Shown: in pieces, positions 45,885 through 54,778 of the stretch
How the letters are laid out: each line of letters starts with the position of its first letter
Numbering within the stretch: position 1 is the first letter of the stretch
Assembly: GCF_000526995.1 (NCBI RefSeq)
Contig: NZ_AZUI01000001.1
Span: 2,542,001 to 2,606,000 of the forward strand
Direction: 5' to 3'
Length of the DNA stretch: 64,000 nucleotides
Origin: Lacrimispora indolis DSM 755
GTDB taxonomy: Bacteria > Bacillota > Clostridia > Lachnospirales > Lachnospiraceae
Translations under genes and position numbers: made by a program
The notes under the pieces: model-generated
Databases searched by the model: none
What the model saw: the letters and a program-made list of their open reading frames with translations, nothing else
Told to the model about the DNA's origin: nothing

Positions 45885-46784
45885 ATGATCAGAGTGTTAG
45901 GCTTGGGAGATAATGTGGTGGATAAGTACATGCACATCATGACCATGTACCCGGGAGGGAATGCCTTGAATTTTGCGGTGTATGCAAAGCTCTTTGGCTA
46001 TGAAGCCGGATATATGGGGAATTTCGGAGATGACGGGGAAGCCCGGCACGTATATGATACGATTTCGGCCCTGGGACTTGACGTTTCCAGATGCCGCTTC
46101 TGGAAAGGGGAAAACGGTGCGGCTAAGGTGAAGCTGGAGGACGGGGACCGGGTATTCATAGGAAGCAATAAAGGCGGAGTTTCCCTGGACCATCCTCTGG
46201 AGCTGACCAGGCTGGACATGGAATATATAGCAGGGTATGACATGGTGCATACCAGCATTTTCAGCTATATGGAGGCCCAGCTCCCGGCTCTTAAGAAAGC
46301 GGCGGCCTTTCTTTCCATGGATTTTTCCAACCGCGCCTCTTTGGAGTACTTAAAGGAGACCTGCCCTTATATTGACTGCGCCTGCATCTCCTGCGGAGAA
46401 GACATGGCGGAGGAGGAGATCCGGGATCAGATAAGCTCCATCATTTCCTATGGCTGCCGCAGCATGGTCATCGCCACCAGAGGGGCAAAGGGAGCATTTG
46501 TGTATGTGGATGGAAACATATACCAACAGTCACCCTGTCTGGTAAAGGCCAAGGACACCATGGGAGCAGGGGATTCCTTTATCACCTGTTTTCTGGTCAG
46601 TTATTTGGACGGAATGAAATATGCGGTGGATTTTCCTGACGGTTCAGGAATGTGGGGAATTACCTCAGGGCAGGAATTCAAGGACCTGGTCATAAAGACC
46701 AGCCTTTATAAGGCCGCTGTTTATTCTTCCCAGAACTGCCAGAAGGATGGTTCCTTTGGCTATGGAAAAAAGTTTGAAGAGTGA
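45885..46784 (+). CDS. frlD-like: PfkB-family sugar kinase, FrlD-like
   Basis: A 299-residue ribokinase-fold enzyme: GLGDNVVDKY at the N-terminus, the PGGNALNFAVYAK substrate segment, and the catalytic MGAGDSF near residue 226. The short N-terminus (GDNVVDxY) is the pattern I associate with FrlD, the fructoselysine 6-kinase. The neighbouring FrlB-like genes support that. It would phosphorylate the incoming Amadori compound on the 6-hydroxyl using ATP. ATG 45885 has AAGGAG in front. Confidence 0.82.
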   Translation: MIRVLGLGDNVVDKYMHIMTMYPGGNALNFAVYAKLFGYEAGYMGNFGDDGEARHVYDTISALGLDVSRCRFWKGENGAAKVKLEDGDRVFIGSNKGGVSLDHPLELTRLDMEYIAGYDMVHTSIFSYMEAQLPALKKAAAFLSMDFSNRASLEYLKETCPYIDCACISCGEDMAEEEIRDQISSIISYGCRSMVIATRGAKGAFVYVDGNIYQQSPCLVKAKDTMGAGDSFITCFLVSYLDGMKYAVDFPDGSGMWGITSGQEFKDLVIKTSLYKAAVYSSQNCQKDGSFGYGKKFEE

Positions 46785-46798
46785 TCCGCAGCATATAA

Positions 46799-46852
46799 AA
46801 AGCCCTGTAAGACATCCGGTTTTTTTAAGGACTGTCATACAGGGACATTTTT
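46799..46852 (+). terminator. bidirectional terminator
   Basis: CCCTGTAAGACA (46803-46814) pairs with TGTCATACAGGG (46833-46844), flanked by A and T runs. It ends the ABC-kinase operon and the convergent SIS gene. Confidence 0.8.
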
Positions 46853-46897
46853 ATTTATGGAATATCAGTTAAAATCTGCAATGGGGACTGAAAGTGC

Positions 46898-47866
46898 TTA
46901 ATAATCAAGCTTCCACATATACCGCCTTTTGGTAAGGGGATGGCTGCGAATGGCCGCCAGCTGTTCCGCATAGATCCTTAAGACGCCGCTGATCAGCATG
47001 GGGTTAAAATATTCTGCAACGGATTTATCAATGTGGGAGCTGAGGCCGAAATCCTTTGCATCCAGGACCGTTACCTTTGCATCAAACCGCTGAAGAAAGG
47101 TGAGGGCTCTGGAATCCATGGGGCGTGTCGGCCCGTCATTCATCAGGAGGAGATAGGGAACCCCCGTTTCAACCATTTCAAAGGGCCCGTGGAAGAATTC
47201 GCCGTCATGGAAGGTGCTTGAAGGGATCCACTGCATTTCCATCATGAGAAAGCTTGAGAAGGAATAAGAAACCATCTGTGTTGCTCCTGAGCTCATGACA
47301 TATAAAATAGGCATGTCTTTGTAGTTTTCAGCAAAGGCTTTTGCGGCCGGAAGGCTCATGGCAGCGGCGGTTTCGATCAGGCCGTAAATCTTTGAAAATC
47401 CATCCTCCATTGCATTGTAATGGTCATATCCTTCATAGGTGTTCAGGATTTCCGCGGAAAGCATAAGAACATCGGTCATTTTCTCCATCTTTGCCGCGTA
47501 GCTGGCTTCAAAACCATGAATGATCTGGTAATGGGACGCCAGGGCAAGGGGAGAGCCTTCTATATGAGTCACAGAGATGACGGCAGCGCCAAGGTCCATG
47601 GCTTTTTTTGAGGCGGCTACTGTTTCAGGGGTGTTTCCGCTTAAGGAGCAGGTCACCACGATTGCGGATTCGTCTACGGATACCGGGGTGGAATAGTTAA
47701 ATTCATTGGCAGTGTAAATGCTCACCCGAAGCCTCCTGGAATTTGCTTCCAGGAAATATTTGCCGGGAAATAATTCTGACATGGAAGCACCACAACCCAC
47801 GAAGCAGACAGAAGTGATGTTTGGATGCTCAGCCTTGATTGCAGAAACAATTTCTTTAACTGTCAT
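46898..47866 (-). CDS. frlB-like: SIS-domain phosphosugar deglycase, FrlB-like (copy 1)
   Basis: A 322-residue protein of two SIS domains. The signature segments are VCFVGCGASMSELF, TCSLSGNTPETV (phosphate-binding Ser/Thr loop), DGEFFHGPFEMV (with the Glu thought to be catalytic in FrlB) and a C-terminus ending RRYMWKLDY, where E. coli FrlB ends RRYYGGLVEY. FrlB cleaves fructoselysine 6-phosphate to glucose 6-phosphate and lysine. ATG 47866 follows GGAGG. It is divergent from a second, clearly related SIS gene. Confidence 0.85.
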   Translation of the reverse strand: MTVKEIVSAIKAEHPNITSVCFVGCGASMSELFPGKYFLEANSRRLRVSIYTANEFNYSTPVSVDESAIVVTCSLSGNTPETVAASKKAMDLGAAVISVTHIEGSPLALASHYQIIHGFEASYAAKMEKMTDVLMLSAEILNTYEGYDHYNAMEDGFSKIYGLIETAAAMSLPAAKAFAENYKDMPILYVMSSGATQMVSYSFSSFLMMEMQWIPSSTFHDGEFFHGPFEMVETGVPYLLLMNDGPTRPMDSRALTFLQRFDAKVTVLDAKDFGLSSHIDKSVAEYFNPMLISGVLRIYAEQLAAIRSHPLTKRRYMWKLDY

Positions 47867-47908
47867 AATATGTACCTCCAAAAATAAATTTGCTTGATTT
47901 ATAAATAC

Positions 47909-47995
47909 ATTATATAACATCATATAACAAGAGTCAACGAATATATGAAATAAATTCAAGGATGTACTTGAAAAATATAAACATAATGTTATAAT
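47909..47995. promoter_or_regulatory. divergent promoters with a shared repeated box
   Basis: Minus promoter: TTGACT (47937-47932) and TATAAT (47914-47909), 17 bases apart. Plus promoter: TTGAAA (47968-47973) and TATAAT (47990-47995), 16 apart. Both overlap a similar AT-rich box, read on the minus strand as TTATATGATGT (near 47928-47918) and TTATATGACGT (near 48005-47995). The shared box is a likely operator and differs from the TGTAT-ATACA dyad. Confidence 0.55.
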
Positions 47996-48036
47996 ACGTC
48001 ATATAAGATATTAATTAAAAAGCGGAGGAGAACATT

Positions 48037-49011
48037 ATGACAGTCAAGGAAATCATAACTGAAATCGTGGAAAAGAAGAAAGAAGCGGGAGGAGTCCGGG
48101 AAGTATATTTTGTCGGCTGCGGCGGCTCCCTGGGAGCCTTTTACCCAGCTAAAATTTTTCTGGAAACAGAAGCTTTGTCCATACGGACGGGCTGGTATAA
48201 CAGCAATGAATTCGTACATAACACGCCCAGGATTTTAGGAAAAAACTCAGTCGTCATCACAGCATCCCACAGGGGAGACACCCCGGAAACCGTAAAAGCC
48301 GCCCAGGCTGCAAAAAAGGCAGGAGCCACGGTCATAGCCCTTACCTGGTCTTCTGATTCCCCAATCACAAAGGCATCGGATTATGTGGTTTCCTATACCT
48401 TTGGTGAGGAAAAGGATATTGGAGGAGAAAAGACCATGGTCGGGCTGATGGCTGCGGTGGAGCTGCTGGACCAGACAGAGGGCTATGAACATTACGACAA
48501 ATTCCAGGATGGAGTATCCCGTATTGACGGAATCGTAAAATATGCCCGCAAACATGTGGAAAAAAGGGCCGTGGCCTTTGCAGAGGAATACAAGGATGAC
48601 AAGGTGATTTATACCATGGGAAGCGGCGCCGCTTATGGGGCAGCCTATATGGAAAGCATCTGCATATTCATGGAAATGCAGTGGATCAATTCTTCCAGCA
48701 TCCATGCCGGAGAATTTTTCCACGGTCCCTTTGAAATTACCGATGCCGAATCCCCGTTCATGATCCAGATCAGCGAAGGGCCTGCCAGAGAACTGGACGA
48801 GAGGGCTTTGTCCTTTTTGAGAAAATATGCGGGCAGGATCGAAGTGCTGGACGCAAAAGACTTAGGTCTGTCCACTATTGACTCTTCTGTTGTCTCCTAC
48901 TTTAACCACTCCTTATTTAATAATGTATATGATGTTTACAATCATGCCCTGGCAGGCAGGAGACAGCATCCCCTTTCCACAAGGAGGTATATGTGGAAGG
49001 TGGAATATTAA
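48037..49011 (+). CDS. frlB-like: SIS-domain phosphosugar deglycase, FrlB-like (copy 2)
   Basis: A 324-residue paralogue of the divergent SIS protein, with the same blocks: VYFVGCGGSLGAFYPAKIF, TASHRGDTPETV, AGEFFHGPFEIT and a C-terminus ending RRYMWKVEY. The N-termini are almost identical in design (MTVKEI). The substitution pattern (SLSGN in one, SHRGD in the other) at the phosphate loop suggests different substrates, for example fructoselysine versus glucoselysine or another Amadori phosphate. AGCGGAGGAG precedes the ATG. Confidence 0.85.
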   Translation: MTVKEIITEIVEKKKEAGGVREVYFVGCGGSLGAFYPAKIFLETEALSIRTGWYNSNEFVHNTPRILGKNSVVITASHRGDTPETVKAAQAAKKAGATVIALTWSSDSPITKASDYVVSYTFGEEKDIGGEKTMVGLMAAVELLDQTEGYEHYDKFQDGVSRIDGIVKYARKHVEKRAVAFAEEYKDDKVIYTMGSGAAYGAAYMESICIFMEMQWINSSSIHAGEFFHGPFEITDAESPFMIQISEGPARELDERALSFLRKYAGRIEVLDAKDLGLSTIDSSVVSYFNHSLFNNVYDVYNHALAGRRQHPLSTRRYMWKVEY

Positions 49012-49049
49012 ATTCGTTATAAGACAGCCGCCCCGCAGACAAAGGGAAC

Positions 49050-49076
49050 AGCCTCCCCTGGTCTGGGGGGCTTTTT
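49050..49076 (+). terminator. intrinsic terminator
   Basis: AGCCTCCCC pairs with GGGGGGCT around TGGTCT, followed by TTTTT. It ends the second SIS gene. Confidence 0.8.
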
Positions 49077-49237
49077 AAATTCTTAAAATGAAGGGAAAAC
49101 AGCAAAAACATTAAGCTGCAATTATTAACAGGAAAAAGCGACATTTTTCCCTGAATGTGATATACTGTCTTAAAAGTGTATCTTTCGCAAAGTACAGGCT
49201 GTCGTTATATAATCAACTGGAAAGAGGGGATTTGCCA

Positions 49238-49549
49238 TTGAAAAGGTACGATAAATTAGTCAGGGACAGAATACCGGAGGTGATCCAGGCACAAGGGAAA
49301 AAGGTGGTATGGCGCATCCTGACTGAGGAAGAACATTTAGAGAAACTGGAAGAAAAGCTTTATGAGGAGGTAGAGGAATACCAGGAGGACAAGAGCCTGG
49401 AAGAGATGGCAGATGTACTGGAAGTGTTGTATTCCATTTGCAGTGCCAGGGGTTATACCGCAGCAGAACTGGAAGCAGAGCGGGAAAAGAAGGCAAAAAA
49501 CAGGGGCGGCTTTAAAGACAGGATTTTTCTGGAGTATGTGGATGAGTAG
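49238..49549 (+). CDS. MazG-like nucleotide pyrophosphohydrolase
   Basis: A 103-residue protein, KRYDKLVRDRIPEVI at the N-terminus, then an EEVEEYQ...LEEMADVLEV helix pair with the E-x2-E...E-x2-D metal motif. This is the all-alpha NTP pyrophosphohydrolase family (MazG/phosphoribosyl-ATP pyrophosphatase-like). A house-cleaning role against odd nucleotides is usual. I chose TTG 49238 with AGAGGGG in front; the longer frame upstream looks non-coding. Confidence 0.78.
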   Translation: MKRYDKLVRDRIPEVIQAQGKKVVWRILTEEEHLEKLEEKLYEEVEEYQEDKSLEEMADVLEVLYSICSARGYTAAELEAEREKKAKNRGGFKDRIFLEYVDE

Positions 49550-49568
49550 ATGAAAACGCTTAGGTACT

Positions 49569-51131
49569 ATGGTAAAAAAATACATTCCAAAAAGGGAGGA
49601 ATGCGTTATCCGGCGTAAATACACAATATTTCTATCCACAATCATCAGCATCATCTGTACTGTCATGGCCTGCTTTTATTTATTTTCCATTGACAAAGTG
49701 GGCGATATTTATGTTGAGAAATCAGAGGAAGCAATCTATAACATTAAAAAGGATTTTCTAAAGGACACGGTCAATAACCTGATTTCCGAAATAGAGCTGA
49801 GGCGGGCAGCCAAAGCTTCCTATGTGGAAACCTTTGTTTCCAGAACAGCTGAGATCATTAACATGAAAAAGGATCTTTCAGACCGGGAATTCAATGATTT
49901 CTTCATCCAGTTCTTCCGGGACAATCCGGATTATAATTATATGACTGTGATTGTGTGGGACAATGAGGCAAATAAGCCGGTTTTTGATCCGGGGAACCTG
50001 GCAAAGTCTGTCTGGAAGGATACTCTTAAGGCCAACACCTCAGGTTTATCCTCTTACAGGGTTTTCATTCACGGGGATTACTCCTTCCTTTTTGGACTGA
50101 CAAAGAGCTATGTGGATGGCCTTGTGAAAGCAGATATGGTCAATGTGATCAAAAACTCAAGATTTGATGGAAATTCCTATATCTGGGTAAACGAGATACT
50201 GAATTATGAGGGGGGTAAAAATTACGCTATCCGAAGGATCCATCCCAACCTGCCGGAGACAGAGGGGACCTATCTTTCTACGGATATGACAGACATGGAG
50301 GGGAATTATCCGTATTTGACCGAGCTTCAGGGGATTAAAAAGGATGGAGAGCTGTTTTTCTCTTATTATTTCAAAGAGCTGGATGACAATGACGTATCCA
50401 AAAAGCTGACTTATGCCAAGCTTTATAAGGATTATGACTGGGTAATTGCCATGGGCGTTTATCTGGATGATCTGCAGCCTTACATTGACCAGACCAATGG
50501 AGAAAGCAAGGTGCTGGTATCCAGGCTCACCATGCTTTTGGTGCTGCTTCTTATCATCATACTGGTCATCAGCCTGTTCTCTGTTTCTTTATTGGAGAAA
50601 TTCTATTACCGCCATGCGAGAAAGGTGATGGAATCTGAGCTTAACCAGGATGTCCTTACAAAAGCAGGCAACAGGAGAAGCGGAACAAATGACCTGGCCA
50701 ATGCCTTTAAGGAATTTAAGCGGACAGGCTTAAGCCCCGGAATTATGATGTGCGATATGGACCACTTTAAGGGGATCAATGATAAATACGGCCATTACGC
50801 AGGGGACATGGCTCTGGCAGAGTTCGTAAAGATGATGAAAAAAACTTTAAGAAATACGGACAAGATCATCCGCTGGGGCGGAGATGAATTCGTTGTCATT
50901 CTTTACGGCATGGAGAAGAAACATGCACTGGCTTTTGGAAACAAATTTTTGGCCTCCATATCTTCTTTGAAAATACAGGATCACGATGAAGAGATCGGCA
51001 TCACCGTATCTGCAGGGTTTTCCTTCTTTAAGGAAGGGGATGAAGACTATCAGGCGGCATTAAGGCGGGCAGATGAGGCCCTTTATAAGTCTAAGTCGGA
51101 AGGGCGGAATCAGGCCAATGTCATCATGTAG
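49569..51131 (+). CDS. membrane diguanylate cyclase with Cache sensor
   Basis: A 520-residue protein: a membrane helix (about 16-38), a large extracellular Cache-type sensor (about 45-310, with FFSYYFKELDD and DYDWVIAMGVYLDD, a known Cache block), a second helix (about 325-345) and a GGDEF domain (RWGGDEF near 437). An RNTD tetrapeptide five residues before GGDEF fits the RxxD product-inhibition site, so activity should be feedback-limited. ATG 49569 has a poor ribosome site. An AAGGGAGG at 49592-49599 sits 8 bases before an in-frame ATC (49608), from which the protein would begin IRRKYTIF, so the true start is uncertain. Confidence 0.85.
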   Translation: MVKKYIPKREECVIRRKYTIFLSTIISIICTVMACFYLFSIDKVGDIYVEKSEEAIYNIKKDFLKDTVNNLISEIELRRAAKASYVETFVSRTAEIINMKKDLSDREFNDFFIQFFRDNPDYNYMTVIVWDNEANKPVFDPGNLAKSVWKDTLKANTSGLSSYRVFIHGDYSFLFGLTKSYVDGLVKADMVNVIKNSRFDGNSYIWVNEILNYEGGKNYAIRRIHPNLPETEGTYLSTDMTDMEGNYPYLTELQGIKKDGELFFSYYFKELDDNDVSKKLTYAKLYKDYDWVIAMGVYLDDLQPYIDQTNGESKVLVSRLTMLLVLLLIIILVISLFSVSLLEKFYYRHARKVMESELNQDVLTKAGNRRSGTNDLANAFKEFKRTGLSPGIMMCDMDHFKGINDKYGHYAGDMALAEFVKMMKKTLRNTDKIIRWGGDEFVVILYGMEKKHALAFGNKFLASISSLKIQDHDEEIGITVSAGFSFFKEGDEDYQAALRRADEALYKSKSEGRNQANVIM

Positions 51132-51163
51132 AAATTAAGGCTGTGAAAGGAGAAGACTGGAAG

Positions 51164-51733
51164 ATGACCATTTATATAGCTCTGCTCCGGGGAATCAATG
51201 TGGGCGGAAAAAACAAGATAAAAATGGCTGAATTAAGGCAGGTGCTTGAAGAGGCCGGGCTGATACGGGTGGAGACTTATATCCAGAGCGGCAATGTCAT
51301 TTTTGAGTCAGAAGATGGGGAAGATGAGCTGAAGAAAAAGCTGGAGGATCAAATCAGGGAGAGATTTGGTTTTTCCGTAAGCGTAATTTTGAGAACGTCT
51401 GACCAGCTGGGTCAGCTGATCAGGAGCTGTCCTTATACGGAAAAGGAAAGGGAGGCGGCGAAGGCCCAAAACTCAGAAGGAGAAAGCTTTTATGTCTGCC
51501 TTTTCCATCAGGCGCCTCTTAAAGAAGAGACAAAGCGCCTGGACCCTTTTGTAAATGAGAAGGATGATTACCGGATGCAGGGCAGGGAGATTTATCTTCT
51601 CCTTTGCCACAGCATCCGCAATTCCAAGCTTTCAGATAAAATGTCCCTATTGGGCGGGCCTGTAACAGTGCGGAACTGGAAGACCATGGAAAAGCTCCAC
51701 GCCATGGTAACTGCCAGGATCTCCGAAGAGTAA
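51164..51733 (+). CDS. DUF1697 family protein
   Basis: A 189-residue soluble protein whose start, YIALLRGINVGGKNKIKM, and the ETYIQSGNVIFES segment are the marks of the DUF1697 family. The function is unknown; members are common single genes in Firmicutes. AAAGGAG lies 13 bases before the ATG at 51164. It follows the cyclase gene by 32 bases and could share its transcript. No clear terminator is seen in 51734-51780, where it converges with the ABC operon. Confidence 0.8.
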   Translation: MTIYIALLRGINVGGKNKIKMAELRQVLEEAGLIRVETYIQSGNVIFESEDGEDELKKKLEDQIRERFGFSVSVILRTSDQLGQLIRSCPYTEKEREAAKAQNSEGESFYVCLFHQAPLKEETKRLDPFVNEKDDYRMQGREIYLLLCHSIRNSKLSDKMSLLGGPVTVRNWKTMEKLHAMVTARISEE

Positions 51734-51780
51734 GGCCTTTATACCCCGCTTTCGCTGGGCTGGGATTGTATCATGCTGCT

Positions 51781-52563
51781 TTATACCTCATCCAGGAATG
51801 AGAAACAGGTGACCTTCTTTCCCTTATATGAAAACTCAACAGAGTGAGAATATACACCAAAAAACTTCTGAATGTTTGCGCCTGTCATCACCTGCTCTGT
51901 ATTGCCGGTGATATAATCCTCCTCGCCCAGCAAAAAGCATTTGTCCGCAATGCGGAGCGCATGATTTGGGTAGTGGGTATTAATGATGCAGGCAATGTTC
52001 TTTTCGGATGCCACTGCCTGAATAAGTTTGAGCAGACGGATCTGATTGCGGAAATCCAAATGTGATTCCGGCTCATCCAGCACTAAAAGCTGAGGAGAGT
52101 TGATAAGGGCGCGGGCGATGAACACCAGTTGAAGCTGCCCGCCGCTCAGCTCGCTGCAGGGATGGTTTCGCAGATCATGGATCCCTACCCTTTCCAGCAT
52201 CTGATCCGCTAAGGCATAGTCGTTTTTGCCCGGCGCGGCAAAGAAGGAACTGTGCCCTGTCTTTCCAAAAACCACCATGTCTCTTACAGAGTAGTTGAAG
52301 GAAACCTTGTGGGCCTGCGGCACATAGCCGATTTCCTTCATTGGTTTGTTTTTCCGGCTCCTCTTACCGCTTATTGCGGAATAGCCGCTGTTCCAGCTCA
52401 AGATGCCAACAATGCACTTTAGCAGCGTTGTTTTGCCAATGCCGTTCCGGCCCATGACGGCCATCACCTGCCCGCCTTCTAAGGAGAAGGTGATATTTTG
52501 CAGGAGCGGCTGATTCTGGGTATAGGCGAAGCACCCTCCCTGTACTTCCAGTAATTTGTCCAC
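51781..52563 (-). CDS. iron/siderophore-type ABC transporter ATPase
   Basis: A 260-residue FecE/FhuC-like ATPase: Walker A GRNGIGKTTLL (near 38), signature CSELSGGQLQLVFIARAL (near 140), and Walker B LLVLDEPESHLD (near 163). It energises the permease encoded upstream. GTG 52563 is 5 bases after the stop of the permease, with GGAGGGG overlapping that stop; the longer frame would run into the permease gene. It is the last gene of the operon. Confidence 0.9.
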   Translation of the reverse strand: MDKLLEVQGGCFAYTQNQPLLQNITFSLEGGQVMAVMGRNGIGKTTLLKCIVGILSWNSGYSAISGKRSRKNKPMKEIGYVPQAHKVSFNYSVRDMVVFGKTGHSSFFAAPGKNDYALADQMLERVGIHDLRNHPCSELSGGQLQLVFIARALINSPQLLVLDEPESHLDFRNQIRLLKLIQAVASEKNIACIINTHYPNHALRIADKCFLLGEEDYITGNTEQVMTGANIQKFFGVYSHSVEFSYKGKKVTCFSFLDEV

Positions 52564-52567
52564 TGGT

Positions 52568-53590
52568 TCACCCCTCCTTTCTGCTGCGGTTATAGATGAT
52601 TGCAAAAAAAGGCGCTCCGATGAGGGCGGTCAGAATTCCGATGGGAATTTCCGCAGAGGTTAAGTTTCTTGCGGCGGTATCCACCAGAATCATAAAGATT
52701 GCTCCTGTTAAGCAGGAAGCGGGCAGGAGATGCCCGTGATTCACCCCTACCAGATTTCTGCAAATGTGCGGAATAACAAGCCCGACCCAGCCAATTACAC
52801 CGGAAACGGTCACACTGCCGGCCGTTGTCACCGTTGCGAATAAAATCACCAGCCAGCGGGTTGTGTTCGGATTGATTCCAAGGGTAAAACAGTCCTCGTC
52901 GCCAAGAGAGAGAAGGTTGATTTTCCAGCGCAGCAGATATAAGCCTGTGATCCCTCCCATAATGGGGACAAAAGCGATTCCGATGTCACGGTAGGTTGCA
53001 TTTGCAAAGCTGCCCATCTGCCAGAAGGTGATGGCAGGGAGGGTTTCAGAAGAATCAGCCACATACTTGATCAGGGAAATCAATGCCGAGAAAATGGAGG
53101 ACACGATGATGCCGCCAAGAACCACGGACAGTGTTCCAGTGCCGTTCCTTGACCCGGACAGAAAAAACACCAAGAGCACGCTGGTCAGTCCCAGGGCAAG
53201 GGAGAGTGCCGGTGTAAACAAGCCCAGCCCGCCGGTGAGCAGGATTCCAAGCGCCGCACCAAAGCCTGCGCCGGAACTGACCCCCAGTAAATCAGGGCTT
53301 ACCAGTGGGTTTTGAAAGGTGCCTTGCAGGGCGGAGCCGGATATGGATAATCCGGCCCCGACCATTGCAGCTAAAATGATTCTCGGAATCCGCACGTTAA
53401 AAACCACAAAGGCGGCGGTCTCCAGCGTGCTGTCCATGCCTCCGTGCAGCTTTGCGGATAGGATAGCCATAAGGTCAGGCAGACGGATGCTGTACTTTCC
53501 CAGCAATATTGCACTGATGACTGAGCCCGTCAACAGCAAAGCGCCGATGATCATGGTTTTACTGTAATTTGTGTTATGCTCCTTTCTCAT
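52568..53590 (-). CDS. FecCD-type ABC permease
   Basis: A 340-residue integral membrane protein with about ten helices. It carries the family segments ISGSALQGTFQNPLVSPDLLGVSSGAGFGA (quoted in part: GSALQGTFQNPL) and GWVGLVIPHICRNLVG. FecCD proteins move Fe-siderophores, haem or cobalamin. Its start overlaps the stop of the binding-protein gene by four bases (ATGA). Confidence 0.92.
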   Translation of the reverse strand: MRKEHNTNYSKTMIIGALLLTGSVISAILLGKYSIRLPDLMAILSAKLHGGMDSTLETAAFVVFNVRIPRIILAAMVGAGLSISGSALQGTFQNPLVSPDLLGVSSGAGFGAALGILLTGGLGLFTPALSLALGLTSVLLVFFLSGSRNGTGTLSVVLGGIIVSSIFSALISLIKYVADSSETLPAITFWQMGSFANATYRDIGIAFVPIMGGITGLYLLRWKINLLSLGDEDCFTLGINPNTTRWLVILFATVTTAGSVTVSGVIGWVGLVIPHICRNLVGVNHGHLLPASCLTGAIFMILVDTAARNLTSAEIPIGILTALIGAPFFAIIYNRSRKEG

Positions 53591-54744
53591 ATCCCTGTCG
53601 CTTCCCGATAGTCCAGGATTGAGTCAAGATCCTGCTCCGTTAATCCAACGCCGTAATTACGACGGTAGTATTCCTTAATTTCTGCCCTGATCTCGCTTCT
53701 GCTCATAAGCTCAGGATAGGCTTTGGAAACCAGCCAAAGAGGAAAGAGAGGAGAATCCGCACAAGGAGTCACCCAGGCGTAGGTCGTTCTCGGCACATCA
53801 AACACTTGCTTATTCTTCCACGCAGTAAGAAGCGACCAGTCCTGCCCCTCAATGGAATTCTCCAGAATATAGCTTGCAGGAACATCCTGAAAGCACATGA
53901 TAAAGTCCGGGTTCCACTCATAAATCTGTTCCATGCTGACCTCGCCGGTGCCCTCAACAGATGCGGCAATATTTTCGATTCCGCTCAGGGCAAAAAAGCT
54001 CTGCGCCCAGCCGTCAAAGGAATCCGAGCCCATGACCATAATACTGCCGGCCTGATTGAGCTTGATGCAAAGCCCTCTTTTTTTCTGAACGCCCACGTTT
54101 TTCAGCAGGTTTTCCAGCTTTGCGTTGGTGGTGTCCCATTCCTTCTGAATCCCCACTGAAGTATCTGTACCTAAAATTTCTCTGATTTGCTTATCCCAGG
54201 CAACAGACATTTTTTCAGGGCTGTTGACACCCTTTATCAGAAAATCCACTGCCGGAATATTAAGACCCTCAATGCCTTTTTTTTGGAAATCTCCGTAATA
54301 GAAGATGACATCCGGCTCAAGCGCAAGAAGGGACTCCGTATTTACGGCAAAATTTACATCCACAAAGGACGATTCTACAGACTTCCAGTTTGGGAATACC
54401 TTTTCGACGACTTTAGGGTTGGAAGTCAAAAAGGAGCGGGAGTTAATGCCCACAATCATCTGGGTGTCCGGAATAGCGCTCACCACAAAGGACATGACCG
54501 GCGGGCTTAGTATGACAATTTTCTTAATTTCTGCGGGGGCAGGGATTGTGACCTCATTCCCGCCTAAGTCGGTGATCCTTCGGGGTGCGTTGGATTCCGC
54601 CGGGACTGTGCTTGCAGACATCTGGGTTGTGGCAGATGCTTCAGGTATCTTGGATTCGCCGCCTTGCGAAGGGGGCTGTCCGCAAGCTGCTAACGACAGG
54701 CAAAGGTTGGCCGCCAGAATAGCGGCAATAAACTTGTTTTTCAT
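53587..54744 (-). CDS. iron-siderophore-type ABC binding lipoprotein
   Basis: A 385-residue lipoprotein with a signal peptide and a LAAC lipobox (Cys 21), then a class III helical-backbone binding fold (ITDLGGNEVTIPAPAEIKKIVIL, SLLALEPDVIFYYG, YEWNPDFIMCF). These bind Fe-siderophores, cobalamin or similar metal complexes. It is the first gene of the binding protein, permease, ATPase operon. I chose ATG 54744, which follows AAGGAG; the 30-residue extension upstream is not a signal peptide. Confidence 0.88.
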   Translation of the reverse strand: MKNKFIAAILAANLCLSLAACGQPPSQGGESKIPEASATTQMSASTVPAESNAPRRITDLGGNEVTIPAPAEIKKIVILSPPVMSFVVSAIPDTQMIVGINSRSFLTSNPKVVEKVFPNWKSVESSFVDVNFAVNTESLLALEPDVIFYYGDFQKKGIEGLNIPAVDFLIKGVNSPEKMSVAWDKQIREILGTDTSVGIQKEWDTTNAKLENLLKNVGVQKKRGLCIKLNQAGSIMVMGSDSFDGWAQSFFALSGIENIAASVEGTGEVSMEQIYEWNPDFIMCFQDVPASYILENSIEGQDWSLLTAWKNKQVFDVPRTTYAWVTPCADSPLFPLWLVSKAYPELMSRSEIRAEIKEYYRRNYGVGLTEQDLDSILDYREATGI

Positions 54745-54778
54745 GTAGAGCTTCTCCTTATATGCATGATTTTGTATT

